20,226 bases of DNA. Source: CAMEON01 sp045645165 (GTDB taxonomy: Bacteria; Bacillota; Clostridia; Oscillospirales; CAG-272). The stretch's first letter is position 1. Each line of letters opens with the position of its first letter. The stretch lies in contig JAZRIF010000155.1 of NCBI GenBank assembly GCA_045645165.1, positions 1 to 20,226 on the forward strand. The letters run 5' to 3'. The notes under the pieces are model-generated. The model did not search any database and had not been told where the DNA came from. It saw only the letters and a program-made list of their open reading frames with translations. Below, piece by piece: positions 5,268 to 12,982 of the stretch. Made by a program: the position numbers and the translations under genes.

Positions 5268-7649
5268 ATGCCGAAAAAATCCCGTACCAAGCGGCTGATC
5301 GAGTGGCTCACGACTCTGTTTGCTTCCATCGGCTCGGTGCTCTACCCACCGAATCTCAAAAATGCGTTTCGAAGTGTCACGAAAAATTGGAAGGAATACA
5401 TTTGCTTCTATTTGGCTGCTTTGGTTATGACAGCAGGCTTCTGGACGGTTTCTCTGTGTACCGAAGCCAATATGCATGAGGCGAAGAGTGCTGTAGCCGA
5501 GGAGTACGATTATCATATTGAGGTTGCTCTCCTGGATAACGAGCAGTACGCCAATCTGGATCAACAGCTCCAGTATCAACTCGAACGTGATAACGAGTAC
5601 TTGGAGAGCTACTATTGGGTCAATAACGGCAAGCCTCTCCTGGACGGTACGTACTCCTGCCGTATTATGCTGGATACTACCTACGGCATGGAAACCGCTT
5701 ATTGGGAAGTTCACGATGATATGTTGAACCGTGTATCCCAAGGTCGCAGAGATATTCGCTTATCCCCCCTCTACACCTTTGACGAGGATTACGGCACGCC
5801 CTACACCGTTCAACTCTGGTCTGTTTCACTTGCTTGGCTCGCGTTCTCCATTCTTATGATGGTGGTGCTGTTTCTCATCCGTTTGGATCATTTCAGATTC
5901 ATTTACGGTATGTACATGGCTTGCGGCGCCGATTTCCCTAAACTCATGGGCGCGGCCGGAGGCGAGCTACTCTCCATCACCGCCTTGACCTGGATTCCCG
6001 CTACGCTTGTTGGTTGCGGAATTGCAGGAATCCTCTATATCCCGCGCGGAGTCGGCCTGTGGTTTTCTCCTGTGGCGATCCTTATCCCGCTGCTCGGCAG
6101 TATCATTGCCGTATTCGTGTCGGTGTGGTATCCCGTGCGTCGTATGTCGAAGCAGCCTCCTGTCCGTCATCTGCTGGCGGGGGACAATACCAATCTGGTC
6201 TCCTCACCTCGCCGCTCCTTCTTCCTGTTCGGGGAGGATTTCCCCGGCAAATACGAGCTCTACGGCTTCTGGCGCATGCGGAAATACTATCTCCGTCTGG
6301 TGATTTCCGCCGTGTTGTTCGCATCGTTCTTCATTTCGGGATTGTACATAGCTGAAATGGAGCGATTCCATAACGATCTTGATCCCTACGAGTATCAGGT
6401 GGCCTACCGTCCCTCCAATTACTATGAAGAGCCCGAAACCGAGGAAGGAGATGTCATTGGTGACGAACCTTGGGCTCCTACCGATTCTCAGGCTGAGGAT
6501 ATTCGTTACGACGTGGATCTGTTCCTGAGTGAACTCGAAGAAGTTCCCGGTGTCAACCATGCCGAGTGGGACGTGAGTCTGTCGGGGGGATATACCCTTT
6601 CTCACCTGCTTCTCAAGCCCGGTCAGATTTACAACGCTTCGGAATACATCGTATCCAGTAAGGAGCGCACCTCCGAAGGATACAAATGGGCGATGAACAA
6701 CTACGCCTATACGGCTGTGGATAAGCTTTGGATTGACAATATCATCAATCATAATCTCGCCACCTTTGAGGGAGATCCCTACGCTGTTCTGGAGATGGAA
6801 AATGGCGTCATCATCAGCGAGGATATCTACAACGAGAAGATTTATCAATTCAAGCCCGGGGATCAGATCATCGTGGCCGACTGCGTGGTGGTGGGATATA
6901 ACGGCTTCGTCCTGGATGCCAAGCAAATGCTTCGCTATCAGATTGATCTTAACAAATTCCGCTATGAGACCTATACGGTCTGCGCCGTAGTACGCGGACT
7001 GAACTCCGAGGATACCATCACTTTTGGTGTAGGCCACGCCAATTATACAGATCTTACGGGGCGTCCGGCTGTTCGTACCGACCTCAAGGTCTACATGGAT
7101 AAGGGAACTGACGTGGATACTGTCCGCGCCGCAGAGGATAAGATCCGTAAAGCCGTATCTTCCTTCTCAGATTGGTCAGTTGTCCCTACGGGAAATTACT
7201 TTGAAGCATCTATTAAAGGTCTGAAAAATGACAGCGCCGTGATCCTGACCCTGGCGGTATGCCTTCTGGTCATATCACCCATGGTGTGGTACTTCTCCCA
7301 AATCATGTTCTACCGTAAGCGCCGAAACGAGTTTGCCGTGCTCCACGCCCTGGGTGCCCCCGACGATGCCTTCGCCAAAATACACCGTTTGGCGGGAGGC
7401 GTGCTGTCCGGCACGGCCTTCTTGGTGACGATTCTGCTCTCGCTGCTTTGTAATTATTTGGTCTACTATACCGTGGGAACGTTGCTTCCTTTTCTCCATT
7501 TGACCGAGAGTCTGCACTATGAATTCCGTCTCTCCGTTCCCGCTCTGATCGCTTGCGTGCTGGTGTCGGTGCTTTGCGGATTCCTGTCCTGCGAGCTGCC
7601 TTACCGCCTGTACACCAAGCCGGATATCGGTGTGCGCCGCGTAGATTGA
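5268..7649 (+). CDS. ABC transporter permease, two FtsX-type halves
   Basis: This is a 793-aa membrane component of an ABC transporter, probably a type VII/MacB-like exporter or mechanotransmission system. Hydrophobic segments lie at about 44-63, 185-205, 234-256, 268-288, 342-362, 657-679, 711-734 and 756-776. This gives two four-helix halves, each with an extracytoplasmic domain after its first helix. The first is about 120 residues; the second, about 295 residues, is acidic. Each half has the FtsX-like cytoplasmic coupling segment: RFIYGMYMACGADFPKL after TM2 and RRNEFAVLHALGAPDDAF after TM6. I chose the ATG at 5268 (AAAGGA at 5251-5256). A GTG at 5226 and an ATG at 5256 are in frame; the GTG would add 14 residues. 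The ATPase follows 23 bases after the stop. No two-component genes flank it, unlike Bce-type systems. Confidence 0.85.
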   Translation: MPKKSRTKRLIEWLTTLFASIGSVLYPPNLKNAFRSVTKNWKEYICFYLAALVMTAGFWTVSLCTEANMHEAKSAVAEEYDYHIEVALLDNEQYANLDQQLQYQLERDNEYLESYYWVNNGKPLLDGTYSCRIMLDTTYGMETAYWEVHDDMLNRVSQGRRDIRLSPLYTFDEDYGTPYTVQLWSVSLAWLAFSILMMVVLFLIRLDHFRFIYGMYMACGADFPKLMGAAGGELLSITALTWIPATLVGCGIAGILYIPRGVGLWFSPVAILIPLLGSIIAVFVSVWYPVRRMSKQPPVRHLLAGDNTNLVSSPRRSFFLFGEDFPGKYELYGFWRMRKYYLRLVISAVLFASFFISGLYIAEMERFHNDLDPYEYQVAYRPSNYYEEPETEEGDVIGDEPWAPTDSQAEDIRYDVDLFLSELEEVPGVNHAEWDVSLSGGYTLSHLLLKPGQIYNASEYIVSSKERTSEGYKWAMNNYAYTAVDKLWIDNIINHNLATFEGDPYAVLEMENGVIISEDIYNEKIYQFKPGDQIIVADCVVVGYNGFVLDAKQMLRYQIDLNKFRYETYTVCAVVRGLNSEDTITFGVGHANYTDLTGRPAVRTDLKVYMDKGTDVDTVRAAEDKIRKAVSSFSDWSVVPTGNYFEASIKGLKNDSAVILTLAVCLLVISPMVWYFSQIMFYRKRRNEFAVLHALGAPDDAFAKIHRLAGGVLSGTAFLVTILLSLLCNYLVYYTVGTLLPFLHLTESLHYEFRLSVPALIACVLVSVLCGFLSCELPYRLYTKPDIGVRRVD

Positions 7650-7672
7650 TATATAAGAAAGGAATTACCAAT

Positions 7673-8428
<756 letters not shown>

Positions 8429-8457
8429 TTGATTCAACAGAAACGAGGTATATACCC

Positions 8458-9597
8458 ATGAACGATAAAGAAATAGCCGAGCTTCGCCGCCGGTTCCGTG
8501 CCGATAAGACCAGCATCAGCCGCATCCGCGGTGCTTATGTCAACGAAAAGCGGGAGATCATCTCCGAGATGGATCAGTCGGTAGCCATGATGACTGAGAC
8601 CGAAGCCGACGAGATCCTCTCGCTTCTCAAAAAGACCCTGTCGGGCAAGGTGGATACAAACCTACTTGACATTCATTTTTCGACTCAACAGGTCATGGAA
8701 TCCCCCCAGCATAAGCTTCTTTGCAATCTCCGCGAGACTGCCCTCCAGGACGACGAGCTCATCCATAGCTTCTACAAAAAGATCATCGACAGTCTGGAGA
8801 TCGAAGGGAACTACATGATTCTGCTGGCCTACGATTGCTACGACGTCTTCACCTACCGTAAGGACGGTGCCAAGGACGACGAATCGAGTGAAATGTTCCG
8901 CTACATCCTCTGCGCGATCTGTCCCATCAAGATGGCTAAGCCCTCCCTCAGCTACTACGTAAAAGAGAACTGCTTCCGCAACGTGGTGGCGGACTCGGTG
9001 ATTTCGCCTCCCGCTTTGGGCTTTATGTTCCCCGCATTTGACAACCGTTCCACCAACTTGTACGGGGCTCTCTACTACACCCGTGCTACCGACAACAGCC
9101 ACAAGGAGTTCACCGACGCCGTATTCAACGCCGGAGATCTTCCCATGCCCGCTACCGAACAGAAGGAGACCTTCCGCTCGGTGCTGGCCGATGCTACGGG
9201 TGAGGCCTGTTCTCTGCCCATGATCCGTTCCGTCCACGCCCAGATCAATCTGGCTATGGAGGAGCATAAGATCTCCAAGGAGCCCGAGCCTCTGACCGTG
9301 GATAAGTACGTCATTCGGGATATGCTGGGATTCTGCGGTGTGCCTGATGAGAATATTGAGCAGTTCGAAGAAAAGTTCGACAAGGGCTTCGGACAGAACG
9401 CCGCCCTCTCTCCCCGCAACATCGTGGATACGAATAAGTTCGAGGTTCGCACCCCCGATGTGGTCATCAAGGTCAATCCTGCCCGAACCGATCTGGTGGA
9501 TACCCGCGTCATCGACGGCGTCAAGTACGTTCTCGTTCGCGCCGACGGCGGTGTGGAGGTCAATGGAATTGATGTAAAGATTGACGAAGAAGAATAA
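8458..9597 (+). CDS. DUF4317 family protein
   Basis: This is a 379-aa soluble protein of the DUF4317 family, found mainly in Clostridia and without known function. The N-terminus IAELRRRFRADKTSISRIRG, followed by AYVNEKREII, is the characteristic opening that I recognise. No signal peptide or membrane span is seen. The C-terminal part (from about residue 330) looks beta-rich: FEVRTPDVVIKVNP, then YVLVRADGGVEVNG, ending in an acidic tail (DEEE). A GAGGT ribosome site lies about 8 bases before the ATG. It follows the ABC ATPase by 29 bases on the same strand and precedes a hairpin terminator, so all three genes are probably one operon. The link to the transporter may be functional or only positional. 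Confidence 0.85.
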   Translation: MNDKEIAELRRRFRADKTSISRIRGAYVNEKREIISEMDQSVAMMTETEADEILSLLKKTLSGKVDTNLLDIHFSTQQVMESPQHKLLCNLRETALQDDELIHSFYKKIIDSLEIEGNYMILLAYDCYDVFTYRKDGAKDDESSEMFRYILCAICPIKMAKPSLSYYVKENCFRNVVADSVISPPALGFMFPAFDNRSTNLYGALYYTRATDNSHKEFTDAVFNAGDLPMPATEQKETFRSVLADATGEACSLPMIRSVHAQINLAMEEHKISKEPEPLTVDKYVIRDMLGFCGVPDENIEQFEEKFDKGFGQNAALSPRNIVDTNKFEVRTPDVVIKVNPARTDLVDTRVIDGVKYVLVRADGGVEVNGIDVKIDEEE

Positions 9598-9604
9598 AAA
9601 ATAT

Positions 9605-9634
9605 GGGTCGGAAGCTGTGAGCCTCCGACCCTTG
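9605..9634. terminator. Bidirectional hairpin between convergent operons
   Basis: Arms GGGTCGGA (9605-9612) and TCCGACCC (9624-9631) form the stem; inner bases GC/GC can extend it past one mismatch. Read on the minus strand the hairpin is followed by an A/T-rich tail with six Ts (opposite 9596-9602); on the plus strand the tail is only TTGT. It most likely ends the sigma operon and also serves the DUF4317 operon. Confidence 0.75.
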
Positions 9635-9636
9635 TA

Positions 9637-9978
9637 TCAACGCGACCATATATACCGATACAATCCGCGAAGGATGACCGTGAACAGCAGGCATAAGCAG
9701 CCCCCCAACGCAAACGGCGTAAGAAAGCTTGCTCCGATCAATCCAATGTCTCCCCAAATGGCATAACCGTCGCCTAAAAGTGGGGGCGGAGTGGGCAATA
9801 AAGCCATCAGATCCAAAACTCCAAGGAGCGCAAGACTCACACAAGCCGTGATGAGTCGGGTGCTCCTTTTTCGGATCAGTAGGCAAAGAACCCCGCCGAC
9901 CAAAAACAGAATGCACCACAGCCCGACCGCCTGTCCGCCGAGATCTTCAAAAAATCCGCTTCGAATCAGGGCGATCAT
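9637..9978 (-). CDS. Small three-TM membrane protein, third gene of the sigma operon
   Basis: I do not recognise this 113-aa hydrophobic protein. Helices are visible at about residues 18-35, 42-62 and 76-104 (the last may be one long or two short segments, GASFLTPFALGGCLCLLF). A proline-rich loop (LLPTPPPLLGDG) separates the second and third. It ends with basic and aromatic residues (RGLYRYIWSR). Its start overlaps the stop of the anti-sigma-like gene by four bases (ATGA), and that gene overlaps the sigma gene in the same way, so the three are translationally coupled. This makes a role in the same signalling pathway likely, perhaps as a sensor or partner of the anti-sigma protein, but this is inference from position only. 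Confidence 0.7.
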   Translation of the reverse strand: MIALIRSGFFEDLGGQAVGLWCILFLVGGVLCLLIRKRSTRLITACVSLALLGVLDLMALLPTPPPLLGDGYAIWGDIGLIGASFLTPFALGGCLCLLFTVILRGLYRYIWSR

Positions 9979-10670
9979 GACGCATCCACCTCCCCCAGGA
10001 GTATATCCAAATACTTCATGAGAAGGTGGATGTCCCCCGTAGAATTGACGTCCAGGACGTAGAGATTTCCGCCGTAGAGGAACTTCGCCTGTCCGTGCAT
10101 CATGCCGTCTTCGATGAGGGAATAGACCACGGTGATCTCCCCGTACTGTTTTGAGAGCCCTTGCTCGTCGTAACCGCCGATGTAGCTGTCCTCCACGCTG
10201 TCGCGATCAAAGAGGATATAGAGATTCACATAGGTGGTGACGTCTATGGTAGAGAGACTGTTATCATGCTCGATCGCTATATACCGTGCGTTCAGCATGA
10301 GCGGCTCGTCACCGTGGGTACCGTCCTCGTACGTGGGAAAGGTCACGTGAATATCCCGGTCGCGGGGCAAGGGATCATCCAGCTGTTTTAGGAGTAAGTT
10401 TTCGCCCAAAAAGTCTTCTACCGCTTCAGCTGAGGCGAAATATTTGGAATGGGGAGCGATACCGTGGCTGTTTGTGAATATGGTTTTGGCGTAGAGCCCC
10501 ACCGCCAAAACCACCGCCAAACAGGCGGCCAAGGTGCTCAACCGTTTTACTATCAGTGGCTTGACCCTTCGCGCAGCACGGGGCAGTAGCTGTGCCCGCT
10601 CGCACAGTGCCTCGTCCAGAAAGTCACCATTCAGTGCGGTGATGGCATCTATCAAAATCTCTTGCGTCAT
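9975..10670 (-). CDS. Single-pass membrane protein, probable anti-sigma factor
   Basis: This 231-aa protein is encoded directly after the ECF sigma factor with an ATGA overlap, the usual place of the cognate anti-sigma factor. The topology fits: a cytoplasmic N-terminal part of about 42 residues that starts with a helix (MTQEILIDAITALNGDFLDE) and ends in basic residues, one membrane helix at about 43-60 (RLSTLAACLAVVLAVGLYA), and an extracytoplasmic domain of about 170 residues. No zinc-type HxxxCxxC anti-sigma motif is seen. The outer domain is acidic and probably alpha/beta, and contains an early ASAEAVEDFLGE segment; I do not recognise its family. Its role as the anti-sigma is inferred from context and topology. 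Confidence 0.7.
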   Translation of the reverse strand: MTQEILIDAITALNGDFLDEALCERAQLLPRAARRVKPLIVKRLSTLAACLAVVLAVGLYAKTIFTNSHGIAPHSKYFASAEAVEDFLGENLLLKQLDDPLPRDRDIHVTFPTYEDGTHGDEPLMLNARYIAIEHDNSLSTIDVTTYVNLYILFDRDSVEDSYIGGYDEQGLSKQYGEITVVYSLIEDGMMHGQAKFLYGGNLYVLDVNSTGDIHLLMKYLDILLGEVDAS

Positions 10671-11242
10671 ACGGAAAATCCCTCCTTTCCCAAGTGTGCC
10701 TGCAGTCCGTCCTTAATTTTTTTCAGCTCCTTGTATACCGCTGAGGTGGTGATTCCCAGCATGGCGGCAATATGGTCGGGCGGGTCGGCGCAGTAGTAGC
10801 GGCAGACAAAGATCAACCGACGCCGCTTGGAAAGGGCGACCAGATAGTCCGACATGCACCGTGCCAGCTCGGCTGCTTCCTGCTCGCCCGCCGTGTCGGA
10901 GGCCAGCGTTTCGGCCAGATCCTCTAGAGACACCGTCATCTCGGAGGGAATGCGCTTTTGTCTTGTCCGCTCCCGATAACGGTCAATGGAGATGGCGCGG
11001 ATGATTTTGGTGAGATAGGCTTGCAGCTTGGTTGGCTTGTTTGGTGGGATGGTGTTCCATGTCTGAAGATAGGTGTCATTCCGACACTCCTCACAGTCTT
11101 GGGGATCGTGGAGGATGTTGTAGGCGATGGTGTAGAGATACCCGCCGTACTTGCGGTCAGTGGCGGCAATGGCGTCCTCGTCGCGCGCCCAATACAGATC
11201 GACGATTTCGTCATCGGGGCAAATATGTTTCTGTTTGTCCAT
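10667..11242 (-). CDS. ECF-type RNA polymerase sigma factor
   Basis: This 191-aa sigma-70 family protein has only regions 2 and 4, typical of extracytoplasmic-function factors. Region 2 covers about residues 15-95: DEIVDLYWARDEDAIAATDR, then a YLYTIAYNIL core helix and ECRNDTYLQTWNTIPP, ending in KIIRAISIDRYRERTRQKR. Region 4 covers about 128-185 with a helix-turn-helix ending in MLGITTSAVYKELKKIKDGL. A strong AAAGGAGG ribosome site (opposite 11252-11259) supports the ATG. A minus-strand terminator separates it from the upstream hydrolase gene, so it should have its own promoter within 11243-11321. ECF operons are often autoregulated. The target genes are unknown. Confidence 0.9.
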   Translation of the reverse strand: MDKQKHICPDDEIVDLYWARDEDAIAATDRKYGGYLYTIAYNILHDPQDCEECRNDTYLQTWNTIPPNKPTKLQAYLTKIIRAISIDRYRERTRQKRIPSEMTVSLEDLAETLASDTAGEQEAAELARCMSDYLVALSKRRRLIFVCRYYCADPPDHIAAMLGITTSAVYKELKKIKDGLQAHLGKEGFSV

Positions 11243-11321
11243 ATAGATAGACCTCCTTTCGGGATGGTGTTCTCCCTTACCCTATATGTCGCCAAATCTG
11301 CTTGGAATTGGAACCCGAATA

Positions 11322-11351
11322 CAAAAATCCGCAGAATATGCCTCTGCGGAT
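11322..11351 (-). terminator. Terminator of the serine-hydrolase gene
   Basis: On the minus strand, ATCCGCAGA (opposite 11343-11351) pairs perfectly with TCTGCGGAT (opposite 11327-11335) over a 7-base loop and runs into TTTTT. It lies 20 bases after the hydrolase stop and separates that gene from the sigma operon. Confidence 0.9.
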
Positions 11352-11370
11352 CTTTCGGGATGTCTTTCTG

Positions 11371-12498
11371 TCATTGCATGGCCGCCGCCACGGTGTTGTG
11401 AAACAGCCGTCGCACTCGGAAGAATTCGGTCTTGTCCCGTCCCAGATGCACGGCGTTGGTGAGGAGCACCGCCCACACACCCGTCTCGGCATCCACATAG
11501 AGGGAAGTTCCTGTGAAGCCCGTGTGGCCGAAGGAGCCGTAGGCGAACAGATCCCCCGCCGCAGACAGGGCGGGTAAGGGAGGACGAAGCTGGAAGCCCA
11601 GCCCGCGGGACTCGTTTTTGCCCTTGGTGTAGTCGGCAACGGCAAGATCAAAGATTCGCTGTGACAGGAACCGTCCGCCACCCATAGAGGCGGGCATTTC
11701 TCCCCGCAGAGAAAGCATTTGGGCAAAGGTGATCATATCCGAAAGGCTGGAAAATACCCCCGCATTTCCCGATACGCCACCCAGAAAATGGGCGTTCTCA
11801 TCGTGAACGTGACCGCGGATGTAGTACTTGTGGATGGACGAAAACTCGGTGGTCGCGGTATTGCAGTCGGGCTTGTTCAGGTTGTTCCCGAAGGGCAAAT
11901 ACCCCGTAGCGGTCATGCCCAACGGGTTGAATACGTATTCCCTTGCCAGCTTGTCCAGCGGCTCTCCGCTGATGCGCTCCAGGATCTTTTGAAGCAGGAT
12001 ATATCCCATACAGGAGTAATGTACCTGCTCACCTACTTTACAGAAGGGGGCAGAGTCAAGGATGGTCCTGATCACCGCTGTGTCGAATCCCTTTGTACCC
12101 ACGGTCTCTTGCGAAATGAAGTTCCACAGCGCGATGTGCGGTGTGATGCCCGAGGTATGGGTCATCAAATGAAAGACCGTGGCCTCTGCCCGTCCCTCAG
12201 GAGCACCCGAAAGTTCATCCTCTGCAAAAAAGCGGGAGAGGGGATCGGATAGGAGTAGCTTGCCCTCCTCCATGAAACGGAGTGCAACCATGGTGGTGGA
12301 CAGCACCTTGGAGAGGGAGGCCATATCAAAGAGTGTGTCCTCCCGTACTGCCTCCCGCGCAGGAAACAGGGAAGCGAAACCAACGGATTCCCGCGTATAT
12401 ACGTTGTTACCCCGTCCGACCGCATAGGCCGCGCAGGGAATGATCTGCCGTTCAACGGCATCGTGAATCAAAGTTTTCGTGTTCTGAAATTGCATCAT
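11371..12498 (-). CDS. Beta-lactamase-fold serine hydrolase (class C/EstB-like)
   Basis: This 375-aa enzyme belongs to the beta-lactamase/transpeptidase-like family (PF00144). The catalytic S-x-x-K is Ser61-Leu-Ser-Lys64 in DMASLSKVLSTT. HTSGI (about 114-118) is the usual family segment, and HTG at 325-327 in GHTGFTGTSLYV replaces the KTG box, as in esterases and D-aminopeptidase-like members. The middle motif, usually YSN, reads Tyr161-Ser-Cys163. No signal peptide is seen, so it is probably cytoplasmic, which argues against a true beta-lactamase or penicillin-binding protein; an esterase or peptidase role is more likely. The start could be either of two tandem ATGs (12498 or 12495) behind GGGGG; the second has better spacing. 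It is flanked by its own terminator. Confidence 0.88.
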   Translation of the reverse strand: MMQFQNTKTLIHDAVERQIIPCAAYAVGRGNNVYTRESVGFASLFPAREAVREDTLFDMASLSKVLSTTMVALRFMEEGKLLLSDPLSRFFAEDELSGAPEGRAEATVFHLMTHTSGITPHIALWNFISQETVGTKGFDTAVIRTILDSAPFCKVGEQVHYSCMGYILLQKILERISGEPLDKLAREYVFNPLGMTATGYLPFGNNLNKPDCNTATTEFSSIHKYYIRGHVHDENAHFLGGVSGNAGVFSSLSDMITFAQMLSLRGEMPASMGGGRFLSQRIFDLAVADYTKGKNESRGLGFQLRPPLPALSAAGDLFAYGSFGHTGFTGTSLYVDAETGVWAVLLTNAVHLGRDKTEFFRVRRLFHNTVAAAMQ

Positions 12499-12513
12499 AA
12501 TCCCCCTGAAAAA

Positions 12514-12540
12514 GCAGAAGCGGGCTCACAGAGCCCGCTT
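12514..12540 (-). terminator. Terminator of the 105-aa gene
   Basis: A perfect 10-bp stem AAGCGGGCTC/GAGCCCGCTT (12518-12527 and 12531-12540, loop of three bases) continues on the minus strand into C-TGC-TTTTT. It ends the 105-aa gene's transcript just before the hydrolase gene. Confidence 0.9.
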
Positions 12541-12559
12541 GTTTGGTATATGGTCGAGC

Positions 12560-12877
12560 TTAAGCTTCTTCCTTACCGAGAGCCTGCTCCAGCCAAATCA
12601 GACCGTAACCGAAGGCCTCGTACAGACCCTTCTTTTCGCCCTGGCGAACGATCTTGTTCTGATCCTCGCTCTCCACCACCTGAACCAGAATGGTATCGGG
12701 CACCTTTACGCCATTTTCTTCCTTGTAGCTGAAAATCTCCATGATGAGAATATATTTCTCGGCCATATCACCGTAGCAGATGGTGTCACCCTCACGAACC
12801 AGGGGACGATCCTTGTACATCAGGTACTTACCCTCAACCAGAGGGGCACCTGTCAGATTCAATGCATCGGCACTCAT
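12560..12877 (-). CDS. Hypothetical 105-aa protein
   Basis: This is an acidic, soluble 105-aa protein that I do not recognise. It has no signal peptide or membrane span. The N-terminal half looks beta-rich with short turns (LVEGKYLMYKDRPLVREGD, then YGDMAEKYILIMEIFSY); the C-terminal third looks helical (KGLYEAFGYGLIWLEQALGKEEA). Proteins of this general look are common as unannotated genes in Clostridia. It has a consensus promoter (opposite 12920-12948), a strong AAGGAGG ribosome site and a strong terminator, and is therefore an independent, probably well-expressed single-gene unit. Its codons are C-ending, like the core genes. The P-type ATPase gene lies upstream on the same strand without a visible terminator between them. 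Confidence 0.78.
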   Translation of the reverse strand: MSADALNLTGAPLVEGKYLMYKDRPLVREGDTICYGDMAEKYILIMEIFSYKEENGVKVPDTILVQVVESEDQNKIVRQGEKKGLYEAFGYGLIWLEQALGKEEA

Positions 12878-12919
12878 GTCTGAATCCTCCTTATCGCATG
12901 AAATAATTGTTCAACTTAT

Positions 12920-12948
12920 AGTATACCACACATTTGAGGAAATGTCAA
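12920..12948 (-). promoter_or_regulatory. Sigma-A promoter of the 105-aa gene
   Basis: On the minus strand, TTGACA (opposite 12943-12948), a 17-base spacer and TATACT (opposite 12920-12925) with an extended -10 TGG. The final TGTGGTATACT is identical to the luxS promoter. The start codon lies about 42 bases downstream. Confidence 0.88.
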
Positions 12949-12982
12949 GGGTTGGAGAGATTTATTTTTGTAAAAGGATATA

